Source: Sesamum alatum
Lineage: Eukaryota > Streptophyta > Magnoliopsida > Lamiales > Pedaliaceae
Direction of reading: 5' to 3'
Length of the DNA stretch: 64,000 nt
Assembly: GCA_034509735.1 (NCBI GenBank)
Contig: JACGWO010000005.1
Coordinates: 21,756,383 to 21,820,382, forward strand
Shown: piece after piece, positions 1 through 10,002 of the stretch
How positions within the stretch are numbered: the stretch's first letter is position 1
Layout: every line of letters starts with the position of its first letter
Position numbers and translations under genes: made by a program
Notes under the pieces: model-generated
Told to the model about the DNA's origin: nothing
The model's database searches: none
What the model saw: only the letters and a program-made list of their open reading frames with translations

Positions 1-1215
1 GTCCAAATTTGTTTAAAGGAGTTTATGGTTGCGGAGAGGTACAAAGCTGAGTCCATGGCTCAAACGAGTGTTCTAGATGTAGTACTACTGCAATTTTATG
101 TTGAATAAGATGGCGTCCTAGTTGTATAATCCAAGAATGGCTTTAATATTAATTATTAGAGTCTTATACAAATATATTTATATCTAGAAATGAGTCATCT
201 ATCAGTCAATGATAAGGACTGAAAACACAAGGTGTTTCCTACGATTGTGTTGAGTATTAGGCATGTATCCGGACATATGATTGATTATGAAGGTTGACCA
301 AGCCCTAGCTATGACAAAGATAAACGAAATTAGTGTCTAAATTCGTTTAAAGGGGTTTGACGTTGCGCAAAGGTACAAAGCTGAGTCCATGGCTCCAACG
401 AGTGATCTACATGTGGTCCTAGTGCATATTTATGTTGAATAAGATGGAGTCCTAGTCGTATAATCGAAGAGTGGCTTTAATATTGATTATTAGAGTCAAT
501 ACGAATATATATAGCTAGTAATGAGTCATCTATCAGTCATTGATAAGGACTGTAAACACAAGGTGCTTCCTACGATTGTGTTTAGTATTAGGCATGTATC
601 CGGACGTACGAGTAATTACGAAGGTTGACCAAGCCCTCAATATGACAAAGATAATAGGGAATTAATGTGTAAATTCATTTAAAGGAGTTTGTCGTTGCGG
701 ACAGGTACATAGATGAGTCCATGGCTCAAACGAGTGTTCTAGATGTAGTACTAGTGCAATTTTATGTTGAATAAGATGCAGTCCTAGTCGTATAATCGAA
801 GAGTGGCTTTAATATTAATTATATCTAGAAATGAGTCATCTATCAGTCAATGATAAGGACTGAAAACACAAGGTGTTTCCTACGATTGTGTTGAGTATTA
901 GACATGTATCCGGACGTACGATTGATTACGAAGGTTGACCAAGCCCTCGATATGACAAAGATAAACGGAATTAGTGTCTAAATTCGTTTAAAGGAGTTTG
1001 TCGTTTTGCAAAGGTACAAAGCTGAGTCCATGGCTCCAACGAGTGATCTACATGTAGTACTAGTGCAATTTTATGTTGAATAAGATGGAGTCCTAGTTGT
1101 ATAATCGAAGAGTGGCTTTAATATTGATTATTAGAGTCAATACGAATATATTTATGGCCAGAAATGAGTCATCTATCACTCAATGATTAGGACTGAAAAC
1201 ACAAGGTGTTTCCTA
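1..1215. repeat. Tandem satellite, ~333-bp monomer, type A
   Basis: About 3.6 head-to-tail monomers. The landmark tgagtcatct recurs at 191, 522, 832 and 1165, giving spacings of 331, 310 and 333 bp. The short unit lacks about 21 bp next to 'attagagtcaatacgaat'. The diagnostic stretch is 'gaaggttgaccaagccc' (type A). No coding potential is conserved between monomers. The last monomer is cut at 'tcctacga' where viral leader sequence begins. Confidence 0.95.
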
Positions 1216-1399
1216 CGAGAGACCGGGGACGAGAACTTCTTCCGGCCTTACCCCCCTCCTCAGAACGCCATCGTCTGTGTCCGTGACCGTAGTCTTCGCT
1301 TTATTTTTGGTAGCTGGTACCCTTGTGGTATCAGAGCCATCTGATGTGGTTCTGAGGAGGGGGGTAAGGCCGGAAGAAGTTCTCGTCCCCGGTCTCTCG
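1216..1399. repeat. 51-bp perfect inverted repeat around the viral primer-binding site
   Basis: The arm at 1216-1266 is the exact reverse complement of 1349-1399, with an 82-nt loop containing the primer-binding site. The arm includes 'ccggggacgagaacttcttc'. The terminally redundant leader at 8917 is not preceded by this arm, so the left arm looks like a fold-back product formed at the viral/satellite junction rather than the normal leader. That origin is inference. Confidence 0.9.
1326..1339 (+). promoter_or_regulatory. Primer-binding site for initiator tRNA-Met
   Basis: TGGTATCAGAGCCA matches the canonical plant reverse-transcription primer site complementary to the 3' end of initiator tRNA-Met, used by Caulimoviridae to start minus-strand DNA. 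It lies 95 nt before the first viral ORF, as expected. The redundant leader copy near 8970 has diverged here (gaagtatcacag), so only this site is intact. Confidence 0.9.
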
Positions 1400-1433
1400 G
1401 CATAAGGATCTTAAAGATCCTGAAGGTACGTAT

Positions 1434-1673
1434 ATGTCTTCATTTACTTCTTACAGAAGTGTTGATATTCTGCCATACCGTGATTATTATATTCAAAAGG
1501 GTAATTATTTATCCAAGTTAAAGTTAAAAATCGAGTACACCAAAAGATATATTAAATACCTAAAAGATCAGATCAATCAAGGTATTCGGCCTGAATACTA
1601 CGAAGAGAAACTTAAAACGGTAAAATCTTCTTTAAAGTCTTTTGAAAAGCAGGTAGAAATATTATTAGCATAA
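1434..1673 (+). CDS. Small viral ORF 1 (79 aa), unknown function
   Basis: An intact 79-codon frame, the first ORF after the primer-binding site. It is rich in Lys, Tyr and Glu and probably helical in its second half (residues 25-75, heptad-like Leu/Ile/Tyr spacing), with no membrane segment. Small ORFs at this position occur in several caulimovirid genera, but I do not recognise this protein and give no function. Copy 2 carries the same frame (16806-17046) with two single-base insertions, so the intact reading in copy 1 is probably the ancestral one. Confidence 0.7.
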   Translation: MSSFTSYRSVDILPYRDYYIQKGNYLSKLKLKIEYTKRYIKYLKDQINQGIRPEYYEEKLKTVKSSLKSFEKQVEILLA

Positions 1674-1850
1674 AGGTCTAGTTTGTCATACAAACCTAAG
1701 AGCTAAAACTTTACTGATCCATAGAATCTTCCTTTGAAACCCGGGCACTTTGCCTTAAGTCGCGTAGCCTGTTTATGTTCCTGTTGTTTGCCTAGAGGGC
1801 TGTTAGGGAATCCTTAGGCGTAAATCGTTGACAGTGATAAGGAAGATCGA

Positions 1851-2958
1851 ATGAATAGGTTCAGTCGAGTTTTGTCTTTTAGCTCTAATGACGATTTAGA
1901 TCAACAGGAATTCACTAATAAGAATAAGGAAATTGTTATTAATGATAACATTGATAAGAGTTTAAATGACTGGAAAAATGCCTGTTTATCCAACAGGAAA
2001 AATTTACAAGAGCACGGGAAGTTTTATTAGAAGAACTGATTATATCATTAAGACAGTTGAACAATCAATTCCTTTATCTGAAGGATATAGTACATTCCAT
2101 TTATTTTCTGAAAGACTTATGGCCTTGCATAGGCAAAAGTACAAATTCTTGCATATTGGAATGGTCCAAATTGCCTTAAGGCCTGCCACTAGACTAGGTT
2201 TAAATACTTCGGCATTGATTGCAGTAAGAGACAAGAGGCATAACAAATTTCATGATTCCTTGTTAGGAATAGTAGAATCCAGTTTATGTGATGGACCCAT
2301 ATACTTCTCATGTTTTCCTGATTTTACTGTTTCTTTAGCAGATCCAAATTTGAAACATGCTTTATGCTTAGATATAAAATCAGATGGATTTGATATGATG
2401 CCTGGAACTCAAAACGTTTTTCTTATTTTTAGACTTTATTACAAGGTCATGAATACAGTGGTTCCTGATATGAGGAAATTTATAAATCAAAATCCTAGGA
2501 CTACAACCATGTTCGTAACTGATATATCTAAGAGTAATGTTGTAATCCCCAAGACTATTACTTGGGATCAAGTTAATCTTCCCGAAAAATGGATCCTTGA
2601 GGAAGGCAACAAACCTGTAAAACAGGAAAATAAAAGGTTAGAAGAAATTATAGAATATCCAGATGGAGATGTAGAGATAAGATTCTCTAAAGATCGAGTT
2701 ACTCACCTTAATATAAGGGAGAATTCTAAGAAAGAGGAAATAATGTCTGGTAGATGTTCTACATCTTCAATTCCCTTATCACGATTTGAAAAGGAACAAG
2801 TTATATTAAAAAATACATCGGATGGGGTTAGTCAGCCAGAATATAAAGTGGAAATCCCTTCTTCGTCACGGGCTAAATCACCTACCCCCTCCGACATGGG
2901 ATACGGTTTTGAAGAGGAAAGAAGTGTTTTTTGGTTTAAATACCTTAACCGTAGATAA
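1851..2958 (+). pseudogene. Viral movement protein (30K superfamily), copy 1, frame-broken
   Basis: Family role: tubule or plasmodesma-targeting movement protein for cell-to-cell spread. An ATG at 1851 opens a 59-codon frame that stops at TAG 2028-2030. A second frame from 1966 runs to 2958 (330 aa) and holds the recognisable core: 'HIGMVQIALRP' and 'DGPIYFSCFPDFTVSLADP', typical of caulimovirid 30K proteins. A frameshift therefore lies in the N-terminal part. At the 3' end a run of six T (2927-2932) is one longer than in copy 2, and the frame stops 26 nt later. In copy 2 the frame stays open past this point, so the movement protein was probably joined to the downstream linker. Confidence 0.85.
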
Positions 2959-3700
2959 AAATCTAGAATTTCCCTTTGAAGGAAGACTAAGAGAATTATT
3001 CTATTCTCCAGAAAATGAAATTAAGAGAAAATGGTTTTATTTAAAATCCACAAAAAGCCAAGAGAAGTGGTTTAAAACCTATAAGAAATTTCTAAGAAAA
3101 ATGAAGGAAGAAATAGACTTCTTTGAAGTCATAAATATTTTCTATAAGATAGAGAAACGAGAAAATAATTTTCCTAAGTTCTCAGATGAGAATATTATTG
3201 CTAATATTAATACTGCATATCAGAATTTTATTACAACAAAGGGAAAAATTATTAAAAGTATTCATCCCCAGAAATTAATTTGTCTATTAAAATCGATAAA
3301 GAAGAGGTTAATGCTACCCCTTACAGAAAAGATAATAAAATAGAAGCTGCAATAGAACAGAACAACTATACAAATTTGTCTTTACAAACTATTGGAAGGC
3401 AGCTTACCAGAATAGAACAACATGTTAATAAATATCTTTATAAAGATCATACCGAGTTGCCTCAAACTAGTAAGACTAATGAAAAAGAAAAGGTTTTATT
3501 CAAACCATTACCTTCCGAAAAAATTAATGTTAAAATTAATAAAGCCTCTGAAGATTCTGAGGTTCTGGAAGAAATATTAAAAAGGTTAAAAAACCTTGGG
3601 ATAAAAGACAAAGACATAGCCCCTCTTACTGGAGCACAAGAGAATAATTCCGAAAAAGGAAGATGGAAATTCTGACCAAGAGATAGATCAGTTAGAAGAA
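2959..3700 (+). pseudogene. Viral linker region between movement protein and capsid, copy 1
   Basis: Two overlapping open stretches in different frames. One (2822-3343, of which about 2933 onward is the relevant frame) is basic and aromatic, with a Trp/Lys-rich segment and 'FFEVINIFYKIEKRE'. The other (3280-3675) is Lys/Glu/Asn-rich and probably coiled coil, ending 'DIAPLTGAQENNSEKGRWKF'. They join the movement-protein frame upstream to the capsid frame downstream, so this looks like the middle of a polyprotein split by indels near 3300 and 3655. No catalytic motif is visible. It could include a virion-associated function, but that is not shown. Confidence 0.55.
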
Positions 3701-5084
3701 ATGTTCAGAAAAGAATTACAACAAGAACCGTATGAGCTCAATAAAATTGATTTTGGAAATAACAATAATAGGAAGCCTTATTATCATAGGCCAACCCCAG
3801 TGGACCTTTTGATAGAAGAACAAGAAAATTATTTATCTGGGGCTTCGTTTGATGGAACATCCATTCATGAGTGGAATATTGATGGGCATACTGAGTATCA
3901 AATACAAACAAAATTACATTATATCACTATGTATGCTACTGCTTGTCGCCTTAAAGGAAATGCTGACTCTGAAATAGCTAAAGCTATAATTCAAGGATTT
4001 ACAGGTCAACTTAAAGGTTGGTGGGATTTTCACCTATCAGATGAAGCAAAAATGCATATATTAAATGCAGTAAAATTAGAGAACAATAGCCAAGTAACAG
4101 ATTGTGTTAACACTTTGATTTATACTATAGCCAAGCACTTTATAGGAAGTACTTCATTACAATTAGACAAAACCCAGGAACAACTTATGAACTTAAAATG
4201 TCCCAGTTTATCCCATTTTAAATGGTACAAAGATGTCTTTTTCTCTAAAATATTTACTAGAGAAGATAGTCAACATGAGTTTTGGAAAGAAAAGTTCTTA
4301 TTAGGACTCCCTCATTTCTTTGCAGAAAGGGTTAAAAACCGCATAAAACAAAAAACATCAAGGTATTATACCATATCATCTCTATACCTATGGTGATCTT
4401 GCTTCAGAAATCGTAGCTGAAGGAATGTGTCTGTGTAATGAAATAAAATTACATAAGCAAATTCAGAAAGAAAAAATTTATGGAAAAAAGAGTTCTTGGG
4501 ACTTCTGTGAACAAATAGGGTTAACACCCAGTAAACCACTAGATAAGAAGAAAAGAGTTTATAAAACCTCTAATAAAAAACGCTATTATAAGAAAAAGGA
4601 TACTAATGTAGAAAGAAATCCTCCAAGAAAGGAGTATAGAAAAAAGAAAAAAGAAAATCCTCCTAAACAAAAAAGAGTTCCAATATGTTGGAAATGTCGT
4701 TCCCCAGGACATTATGCCAATAAATGTAAGATGAAAAGAAGAATTCTAAATCTTGATATAGATGAAGATCTTAAAACCGCGTTACAAAAGCTTCTTATAG
4801 AAGAATCAGAACTAGAAGATGAAAATTTAAAATTATCTGTTATAACAGAAATAAATTCTGAAGATGAAAACAATGAAGAGTCTGATAAATCAGAAAATGA
4901 GGGATCAGATAACGATGAATCCAATAGTTGTGAAGGAAATTGTGACTATTATAAAGCTTTATGTCATGCTAACGGATTATTTGTATTAACAAAAGAAGAA
5001 AGTTTTATTCTAGATCTTATAGATAAAATTCCTGATCCGGACGAGAAAAAGGAAATGTTACAAAAATATTTAGAATCTTTATAA
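3701..5084 (+). pseudogene. Viral capsid protein with CCHC zinc knuckle, copy 1, broken once
   Basis: Family role: coat protein that packages the DNA genome. The core frame (3701-4396) contains 'AIIQGFTGQLKGWWDFHL', a hallmark segment of plant pararetroviral capsids, followed by the 'LSHFKWYKDVFFSKIF' region. The frame breaks near 4380-4425 and continues (4425-5084) with a very Lys/Arg-rich stretch, a zinc knuckle CWKCRSPGHYANKC (CX2CX4HX4C, 4686-4727) and an acidic Glu/Asp/Ser tail. Order and charge pattern match caulimovirid capsids. The knuckle is intact here but damaged in copy 2. Confidence 0.88.
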
Positions 5085-5386
5085 AGACCGAAAACCTGAG
5101 AAAAAATTAAAGATAAAAGAGCCGGAAGCTTATAATTTTAAAGAAATAATGAATAGAGTTAAAAACTCTAATGTATCCACTTCTACAACTACAGAGGCCT
5201 CTACGGCAGAATTAAGACATGAAGTAAAAATTCTAAAACAAGAATTACAAGAACTAAAATCTAGAGTTTCTGCTCTTGAGATTAAATCTCATAATTATTC
5301 ATCTAGTGATAATGAGGAAGAAATAAGAATTGAAAAAGAAGAATTATTGCAAAAAAGAGGAGTTAAAACTCTTTAACTTTTGTTAA
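5085..5386 (+). pseudogene. Viral coiled-coil spacer before protease, copy 1
   Basis: A frame (5149-5376) with a clear leucine-heptad segment ('LRHEVKILKQELQELKSR') preceded by Ser/Thr-rich sequence and followed by an acidic patch. It lies between capsid and protease. The A-run at 5091-5094 is one base longer than in copy 2, and the frame closes at 5374-5376, just before the protease, where copy 2 reads through. Probably an oligomerisation spacer in the polyprotein; specific role unknown. Confidence 0.55.
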
Positions 5387-5700
5387 TATGATTGATAGAG
5401 TTATAACCCACAAATGGCATACCAAGGTTACTATTGTTGTGCATAAAGAGTATTATTTTTCGGCCATTGCCATGATAGATTCAGGAGCAGATTTAAACTG
5501 CATTAATGAAGGGTTAGTACCCTCTAGGTATTTTTCAAAAACGACTGAAGTCCTTAATGCAGCAGATGGAAGGAAATTACTAGTAAAATACAAATTACAA
5601 AACACTGCTGTTTGTAATAAAGGAATTTGTCTAGAAATGCCATTTATAATGGTAAAAAATCTCTCTCATGACGTGATATGAGGAAATCCTTTTCTTCAAT
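5387..5700 (+). pseudogene. Viral aspartic protease, copy 1, nonsense-broken
   Basis: Pepsin-like retroviral-type protease that would process the polyprotein. The active-site motif DSGAD is at 5478-5492, preceded by a hydrophobic strand (FSAIAMI). The second conserved element, I-x-G-N-P-F, starts at about 5675, but a TGA at 5679-5681 replaces the sense codon seen in copy 2, so this copy is truncated just before it. No start codon is needed if it was part of a polyprotein. Domain identity is firm; activity is not expected as written. Confidence 0.85.
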
Positions 5701-7313
5701 ATGCTTTACCCAATCAAAGAAGTATCCAAAGAAGGAATTACAAGTGTAGTAAAAGGAAATGAATTAAAGTTCAATTTTGTCACTCAGCCAAAATATCATG
5801 AGATTGACTTAATTCAAAAAACAATTGAAAGAAAAGAAAACTTTTTAAACTCTTTATCCCAAGAGATTAGTTATAAAAAATTAAAAGAGAAAATTTCTTC
5901 TCCTTATTTACAAAATAAAATCAAGGAATTACAATCTTATATAGAAAAAACAATCTGCTCAGATATTCCTAATGCCTTCTGGGAAAGGAAAAAACATGTT
6001 GTCTCTTTACCTTATGAAGCTGATTTTAAAGAAAAATCAGATTCCCACTAAAGCTAGACCCATTGCCATGGGCCCTAGACATTTAGAAATATGCAAAAAG
6101 GAAATAGAGGAATTATTACTTAAAAAACTTATAAGGCCATCCCATAGTCCTTGGAGTTGTCCTGCCTTTTATGTAGAAAATGCAGCAGAACTTGAAAGAG
6201 GGTTCCCAGGTTAGTTATAAACTACAAACCTCTAAACAAAGCTTTAAGATGGATACGGTACCCAATCCCAAATAAAAAGGACCTTTTGAATAGGCTTTAT
6301 TCAGCTAAAGTTATGTCAAAATTTGACATGAAATCAGGATTTTGGCAAATCCAAATAAAAGAAGAAGATCGTTATAAGACAGCTTTCACTGTCCCTTTTG
6401 GCCATTATGAATGGAACGTTATGCCTTTTCGGACTAAAGAATGCCCCTTCTGAATTTCAAAGGATTATGAATGACATATTTAATGCTTATACGGCATTTA
6501 CAATAGTCTATATAGATGATGTCCTAATATTTTCAGAATCTATTGAACAACATTTTAAACATCTAAAAAATATTCGTAGATGTTGTTGTGAGAGCAGGAT
6601 TGGTTGTTTCTGCCAAAAAGATTAAACTCTTTCAGACTGAAATAAAATTTCTAGGGTCATATTATTAGAGAAGGAACTATCTTCCCTATAGATCGAGCTA
6701 TAATATTTGCTGAAAAATTTCCTGATGAAATCAAGGATAAAAATCAACTACAAAGGTTTCTTGGAAGTCTAATTATGTTGCTGAATTTTATAAAGATTTG
6801 GCTTATGATGCTAAACCGTTATTTGAGAGACTCAAGAAAAACCCTCCAATTTGGGGCACCGAACACACTAATGCAGTTAGAAAAATTAAAGCAAGAATTA
6901 AAGAAATCCCTTGTCTTGCAATTTCAAACCCAGATGCCTTCAAAATTGTTTGAGACCGATGCTTCCGATGTAGGATATGGAGGAATACTTAAACAAAGGA
7001 TTAATGATAAAAATCATTAGTAAGGTTCACCTCGGGAGTATGGAGAGGACCTAGAGTTAATTACTCTACGGTTAAAAAGGAGATTTTGTCTATTGTTCTA
7101 TGCATTCAAAAATTCGAAAGTGATTTATTAAATCAAAAATTTTTGTTACGAGTAGATTGCAAATCTGCAAAAGAGATATTACAAAAGGATGTTAAAAATT
7201 TAGCCTCGAAACAAATCTTTGCTAGGTGGCAAGCCATACTATCTATATTCGATTTTGATATTGAGTTTATTAAAGGATCACATAACTCCTTACCTGATTT
7301 TTTAACTGCGTGA
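5701..7313 (+). pseudogene. Viral reverse transcriptase and RNase H, copy 1, multiply frameshifted
   Basis: Family role: copies pregenomic RNA into DNA. Visible in order across several frames: N-terminal connector (5701-6051), fingers region with 'LIRPSHSPWSCPAFYVEN' (about 6130-6180), catalytic YIDD (6509-6520), then RNase H with the first catalytic Asp in 'ETDASDVGYGG' (about 6952-6984), the 'STVKKEIL' Glu (about 7068-7090) and the 'VDCKSA' Asp (about 7152-7170). Breaks relative to copy 2 include single-base changes near 6200, in the T-run at about 6424-6428, near 6656 and near 6771. There is no integrase downstream, consistent with a pararetrovirus. Confidence 0.9.
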
Positions 7314-7331
7314 ATTTTTGCAGGGAAAGCA

Positions 7332-8489
7332 ATGAACAAAGATAGAGCGTCATCCAGTAAAGGTAATGTTAACCTAAATAAATTTCAACCATATAAACTG
7401 GCCTTTGAAAAGGACAGTAAAACGTTAAGAGAAGAAGCTTTAAAAGCTGTCCCTGAAGAAGAGAGGCTCAGAGAAGATGCCTACAAAATAGCAGTAAAAT
7501 CTGCTTCTGCGAAAGAACATGTTTATCCCTATATTCCAATCTCCACTAATTGGATATCTCCGATTGAAGGAAAATATATGCATTTGTCCTCAGAAGAAGT
7601 AATGAACTTCTATCTAAAAAATTTTACAGACCCTTTCCTCTATCCGAAAGACTTCTTGTATTATCAAGAAATATTAACATATACTGGATTATACTGGATC
7701 AGTGCAATTTTGATTCCACCATAAGATCTGGTGGAGAATGGGCTTTCTCAAAAGCTTATATTATCACAGTATATAACTCCTGAACAATGGGAAGGAGATT
7801 TGTATCGATTTAAAGAAATTGTGCGTGATACCAAGTATCCTCATAGGAATAAGTTATATTTCAATTATTTTGATTATATCAAAGCTTGGGACATCGCCCT
7901 CTGCTACGAAAATAGACAAAGAAAACATAGCTGGTTTCTGCAGTTCAAAGAACTTAAGACACTTAATTTCCCTCAATGGTTCATATGTTGGTTTGCTAAT
8001 TGGGGATTATATCCTATTATTTTACCACATAAAATTAGATTGATTTATGAAGACTTTGTCAAGACCAATGTGTCCATGAAAGCTCATGGGCTTATGTTTA
8101 CCGCTCTTTATCAAATACCATGGATTATTCGGTGGGATGTAGTTGTATCAAAAAGAACATTTCAAAAGTTAGGAGAAAGTCTTGAAAATATTCCCTATGT
8201 AGGAAGAAGGATACTTATTAAATGGTGGGATAAATTTGAATTCTTCAAAGACTCAGTCTTCTCTGTACGAGGGATTATTGACCTGGAACCGATTACACCG
8301 ACTAAATCAAAGTCTAAAAAGGAAATCTCTGAGGTATTGAAGGAATTGCTTTCAAGTGCATCAAAGAAGGATTTGAAAAATCAAATCAAAGAATTGCTCG
8401 AGTCATCAGATGACGAGGACGAAGAAATGATGAGCCAGAACACAGAACACTCTGATCCCATGCAAGATGCTCAGGATCCTTATCAGTAG
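7332..8489 (+). pseudogene. Viral last ORF (transactivator position), copy 1, split by short duplication
   Basis: Two adjacent open frames, 7332-7724 (130 aa) and 7731-8489 (252 aa), that align to one region in copy 2. Copy 1 carries an extra 'actggattat' repeat near 7680-7700 that shifts the frame. The C-terminal frame has an aromatic-rich block ('QWFICWFANWGLYPI') and an acidic Ser/Asp/Glu tail (residues ~215-250). By position it corresponds to the ORF VI/transactivator-viroplasmin slot, but I do not recognise a diagnostic motif, so function is inferred from position only. Confidence 0.6.
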
Positions 8490-8562
8490 CACAAAGGCCA
8501 ACTTCAAAGAGTCCATGATTGAAGACAAACCACTGTTCAACAACAGTAAAGATTCTCTCCAT

Positions 8563-8720
8563 TGACGTAAAGATGATGGAAGTGACTTAAAGTAGATTCT
8601 CATATCTTTGAAGATAAGATTCTCTTATCTTCAGATATCTTCAGGAGATTTATGCTGGTCTCCCGAGTATTCTCCCCTCCTTATAAAAAGGAGAGTAGCA
8701 TAGGTCCGAGAGAGGCATCT
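8563..8720 (+). promoter_or_regulatory. Viral pregenomic promoter, copy 1
   Basis: TGACGT at 8563-8568 resembles the as-1/TGA-factor element of caulimovirid promoters. A TATA box (TATAAAAA, 8682-8689) lies about 120 nt downstream. The start site would be near 8710-8720. It sits just after the last ORF, the usual place for the pregenomic RNA promoter. It points right, toward copy 2. Confidence 0.75.
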
Positions 8721-8791
8721 TAGAAAACTCAGCCTTGTTACTATCTTTGTAATATTACTTTCATAAGTATTGTAAGTTTTGTTCTTGTGAT

Positions 8792-8797
8792 AATAAA
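8792..8797 (+). terminator. Viral poly(A) signal, copy 1
   Basis: AATAAA about 103 nt downstream of the TATA box. In Caulimoviridae the poly(A) signal lies shortly after the pregenomic start, is bypassed the first time and used after a full circle, giving terminal redundancy. The spacing fits. Confidence 0.75.
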
Positions 8798-8837
8798 ACT
8801 TCTCTTTATCTATATCTATCTCTTCCTGCTTTCTATC

Positions 8838-9113
8838 TATTTGGTACCCTAGTATCACAATAATCCGCCGCCAGTTATCACAGTAATTCGCCGCTAGTAT
8901 CATACTAATCCGCTGTGAACGCCATCGTCTGTGACCGTAGTCTTCGCTTTCATTTTTTGGTACTGGTACCCTTGAAGTATCACAGTAATCAATTTTCCGC
9001 CGCTAGTATCATACTAAATCCGCTGAATTGATTCTCTTACGCCATCGTCTGACCGTAGTCTCGCTTCGGTTTTGGACATTATTTCCTCTTTTGGTAGAAC
9101 CCTTGTGTTGACT
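8838..9113. repeat. Two tandem ~135-bp viral leader repeats
   Basis: The block 'ccgctagtatcatactaa' plus 'gccatcgtctg...gaccgtagtc' plus 'ggta...acccttg' occurs twice (about 8838-8975 and 8976-9113). The downstream half matches the leader before the primer-binding site at 1263-1325, so this is the viral terminal redundancy, here duplicated. The unit is flanked by 'agtatcacagtaat' motifs. Confidence 0.75.
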
Positions 9114-9575
9114 ATCTTCTCTTAGTAAATATTTTAGAGAAAAAGACATCTTTGTACCATTTAAAATGGGATAAACTGGGTAATAAACACGTTTTAAGTT
9201 CATAAGCATTGTTCCTGATACAGGAAAACAAGGGTACCCATACATAAAACTGGATTCTACTATTCCTAAAAGGAATCATGAATTTGTTATGCTCTGTCCT
9301 TACTACTAGTCTAGTGGCAGGCCTTAAGGCAATTTGATGCAAGAATTTGTACTTTTGCCTTGCAAGGCCATAACAGATGGCGTTCAACTGTCACAGGGAT
9401 TATATGTATACTATCGGAGGATCTTCCTTATACGGATTTACTAAGGATTTCCTAACAGCCCTCTAGGCAAACAACAGGACTTCACCACCAAAATGTACCT
9501 GCTTTTCAAAACTTTAAAGCGAGACTACTTTTAGGGTCATGGATAAATAATTACCCTCACGATGGCGTTCACACT
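9111..9575 (-). pseudogene. Miniature, internally deleted viral copy
   Basis: A collapsed - strand viral copy of about 0.46 kb that keeps only short pieces in genomic order. Reading left to right: capsid pieces (9114-9212, matching about 4185-4272 of copy 1), movement-protein pieces (about 9245-9372, matching about 2125-2300), leader before the movement protein (9421-9480, about 1785-1840) and ORF 1 pieces (about 9487-9560). Everything between is deleted. Inverted leader motifs ('gatactagcggcggatta' at about 9586-9603 and its complement near 8999) bracket it. No protein can be made. Confidence 0.8.
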
Positions 9576-9693
9576 TCGATTAGTATGATACTAGCGGCGG
9601 ATTACTGTGATACTGGCGGTGGATTGGCGCGGATTGTGATACTAGGGTACCAAATAGAGAAAGCAGGAAGAGATAGATATAGATAAAGAGAGG

Positions 9694-9699
9694 TTTTAT
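9694..9699 (-). terminator. Viral poly(A) signal, copy 2
   Basis: AATAAA on the - strand, the counterpart of 8792-8797 in copy 1, with identical surroundings (cttgtgataataaaac). Confidence 0.7.
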
Positions 9700-9779
9700 T
9701 ATCACAAGAACAAAACTTACAATACTTATGAAAGTAATATTGCAAAGATAGTAACAAGGCTGAGTTTTCTAAGATGCCT

Positions 9780-9935
9780 CTCTCGGACCTATGCTACTCT
9801 CCTTTTATAAGGAGGGGAGAATACTCGGGAGACCAGCATAAATCTCCTGAAGATATCTGAAGATAAGAGAATCTTATCTTCAAAGATATGAGAATCTACT
9901 TTAAGTCACTTCCCATCATCTTTACGTCAATGGAG
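9780..9935 (-). promoter_or_regulatory. Viral pregenomic promoter, copy 2
   Basis: The TATA box TTATAAAAGG is read on - at about 9801-9810 (one A shorter than copy 1). The TGACGT element is on - at about 9924-9929. It points left, toward copy 1, so the two viral promoters converge across a 1.1-kb spacer. Confidence 0.72.
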
Positions 9936-10002
9936 AGAATCTTTACTGTTGTTGAACAGTGGTTTGTCTTCAATCATGGACTCTTGAAGTTGGCCTTTGT
10001 GC

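Larger units (their letters stand above)
1216..9110 (+). mobile_element. Endogenous pararetrovirus (Caulimoviridae), copy 1, near full length, broken
   Basis: An integrated plant pararetrovirus genome on the + strand. Seen in order: leader with an initiator-tRNA-Met primer-binding site, small ORF, movement protein, linker, capsid with CCHC knuckle, coiled coil, aspartic protease (DSGAD), reverse transcriptase (YIDD), RNase H, last ORF, TATA promoter, poly(A) signal and a repeated leader segment. The 'gaacgccatcgtctgtg' leader motif at 1263 recurs at 8917, so the genome unit is about 7.65 kb, within the family range. There are no LTRs and no integrase. Many single-base indels and stops break the frames. 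The organisation suggests a petuvirus/florendovirus- or solendovirus-like member, but I cannot assign a genus. Confidence 0.93.

Noticed and set aside
8406..9387. - strand frames between the viral copies (8406-8603, 8631-8903, 9009-9245, 9112-9387)
   Set aside because: The first two are antisense to viral non-coding DNA; the last two run through the deleted mini-copy and mix fragments of two genes.
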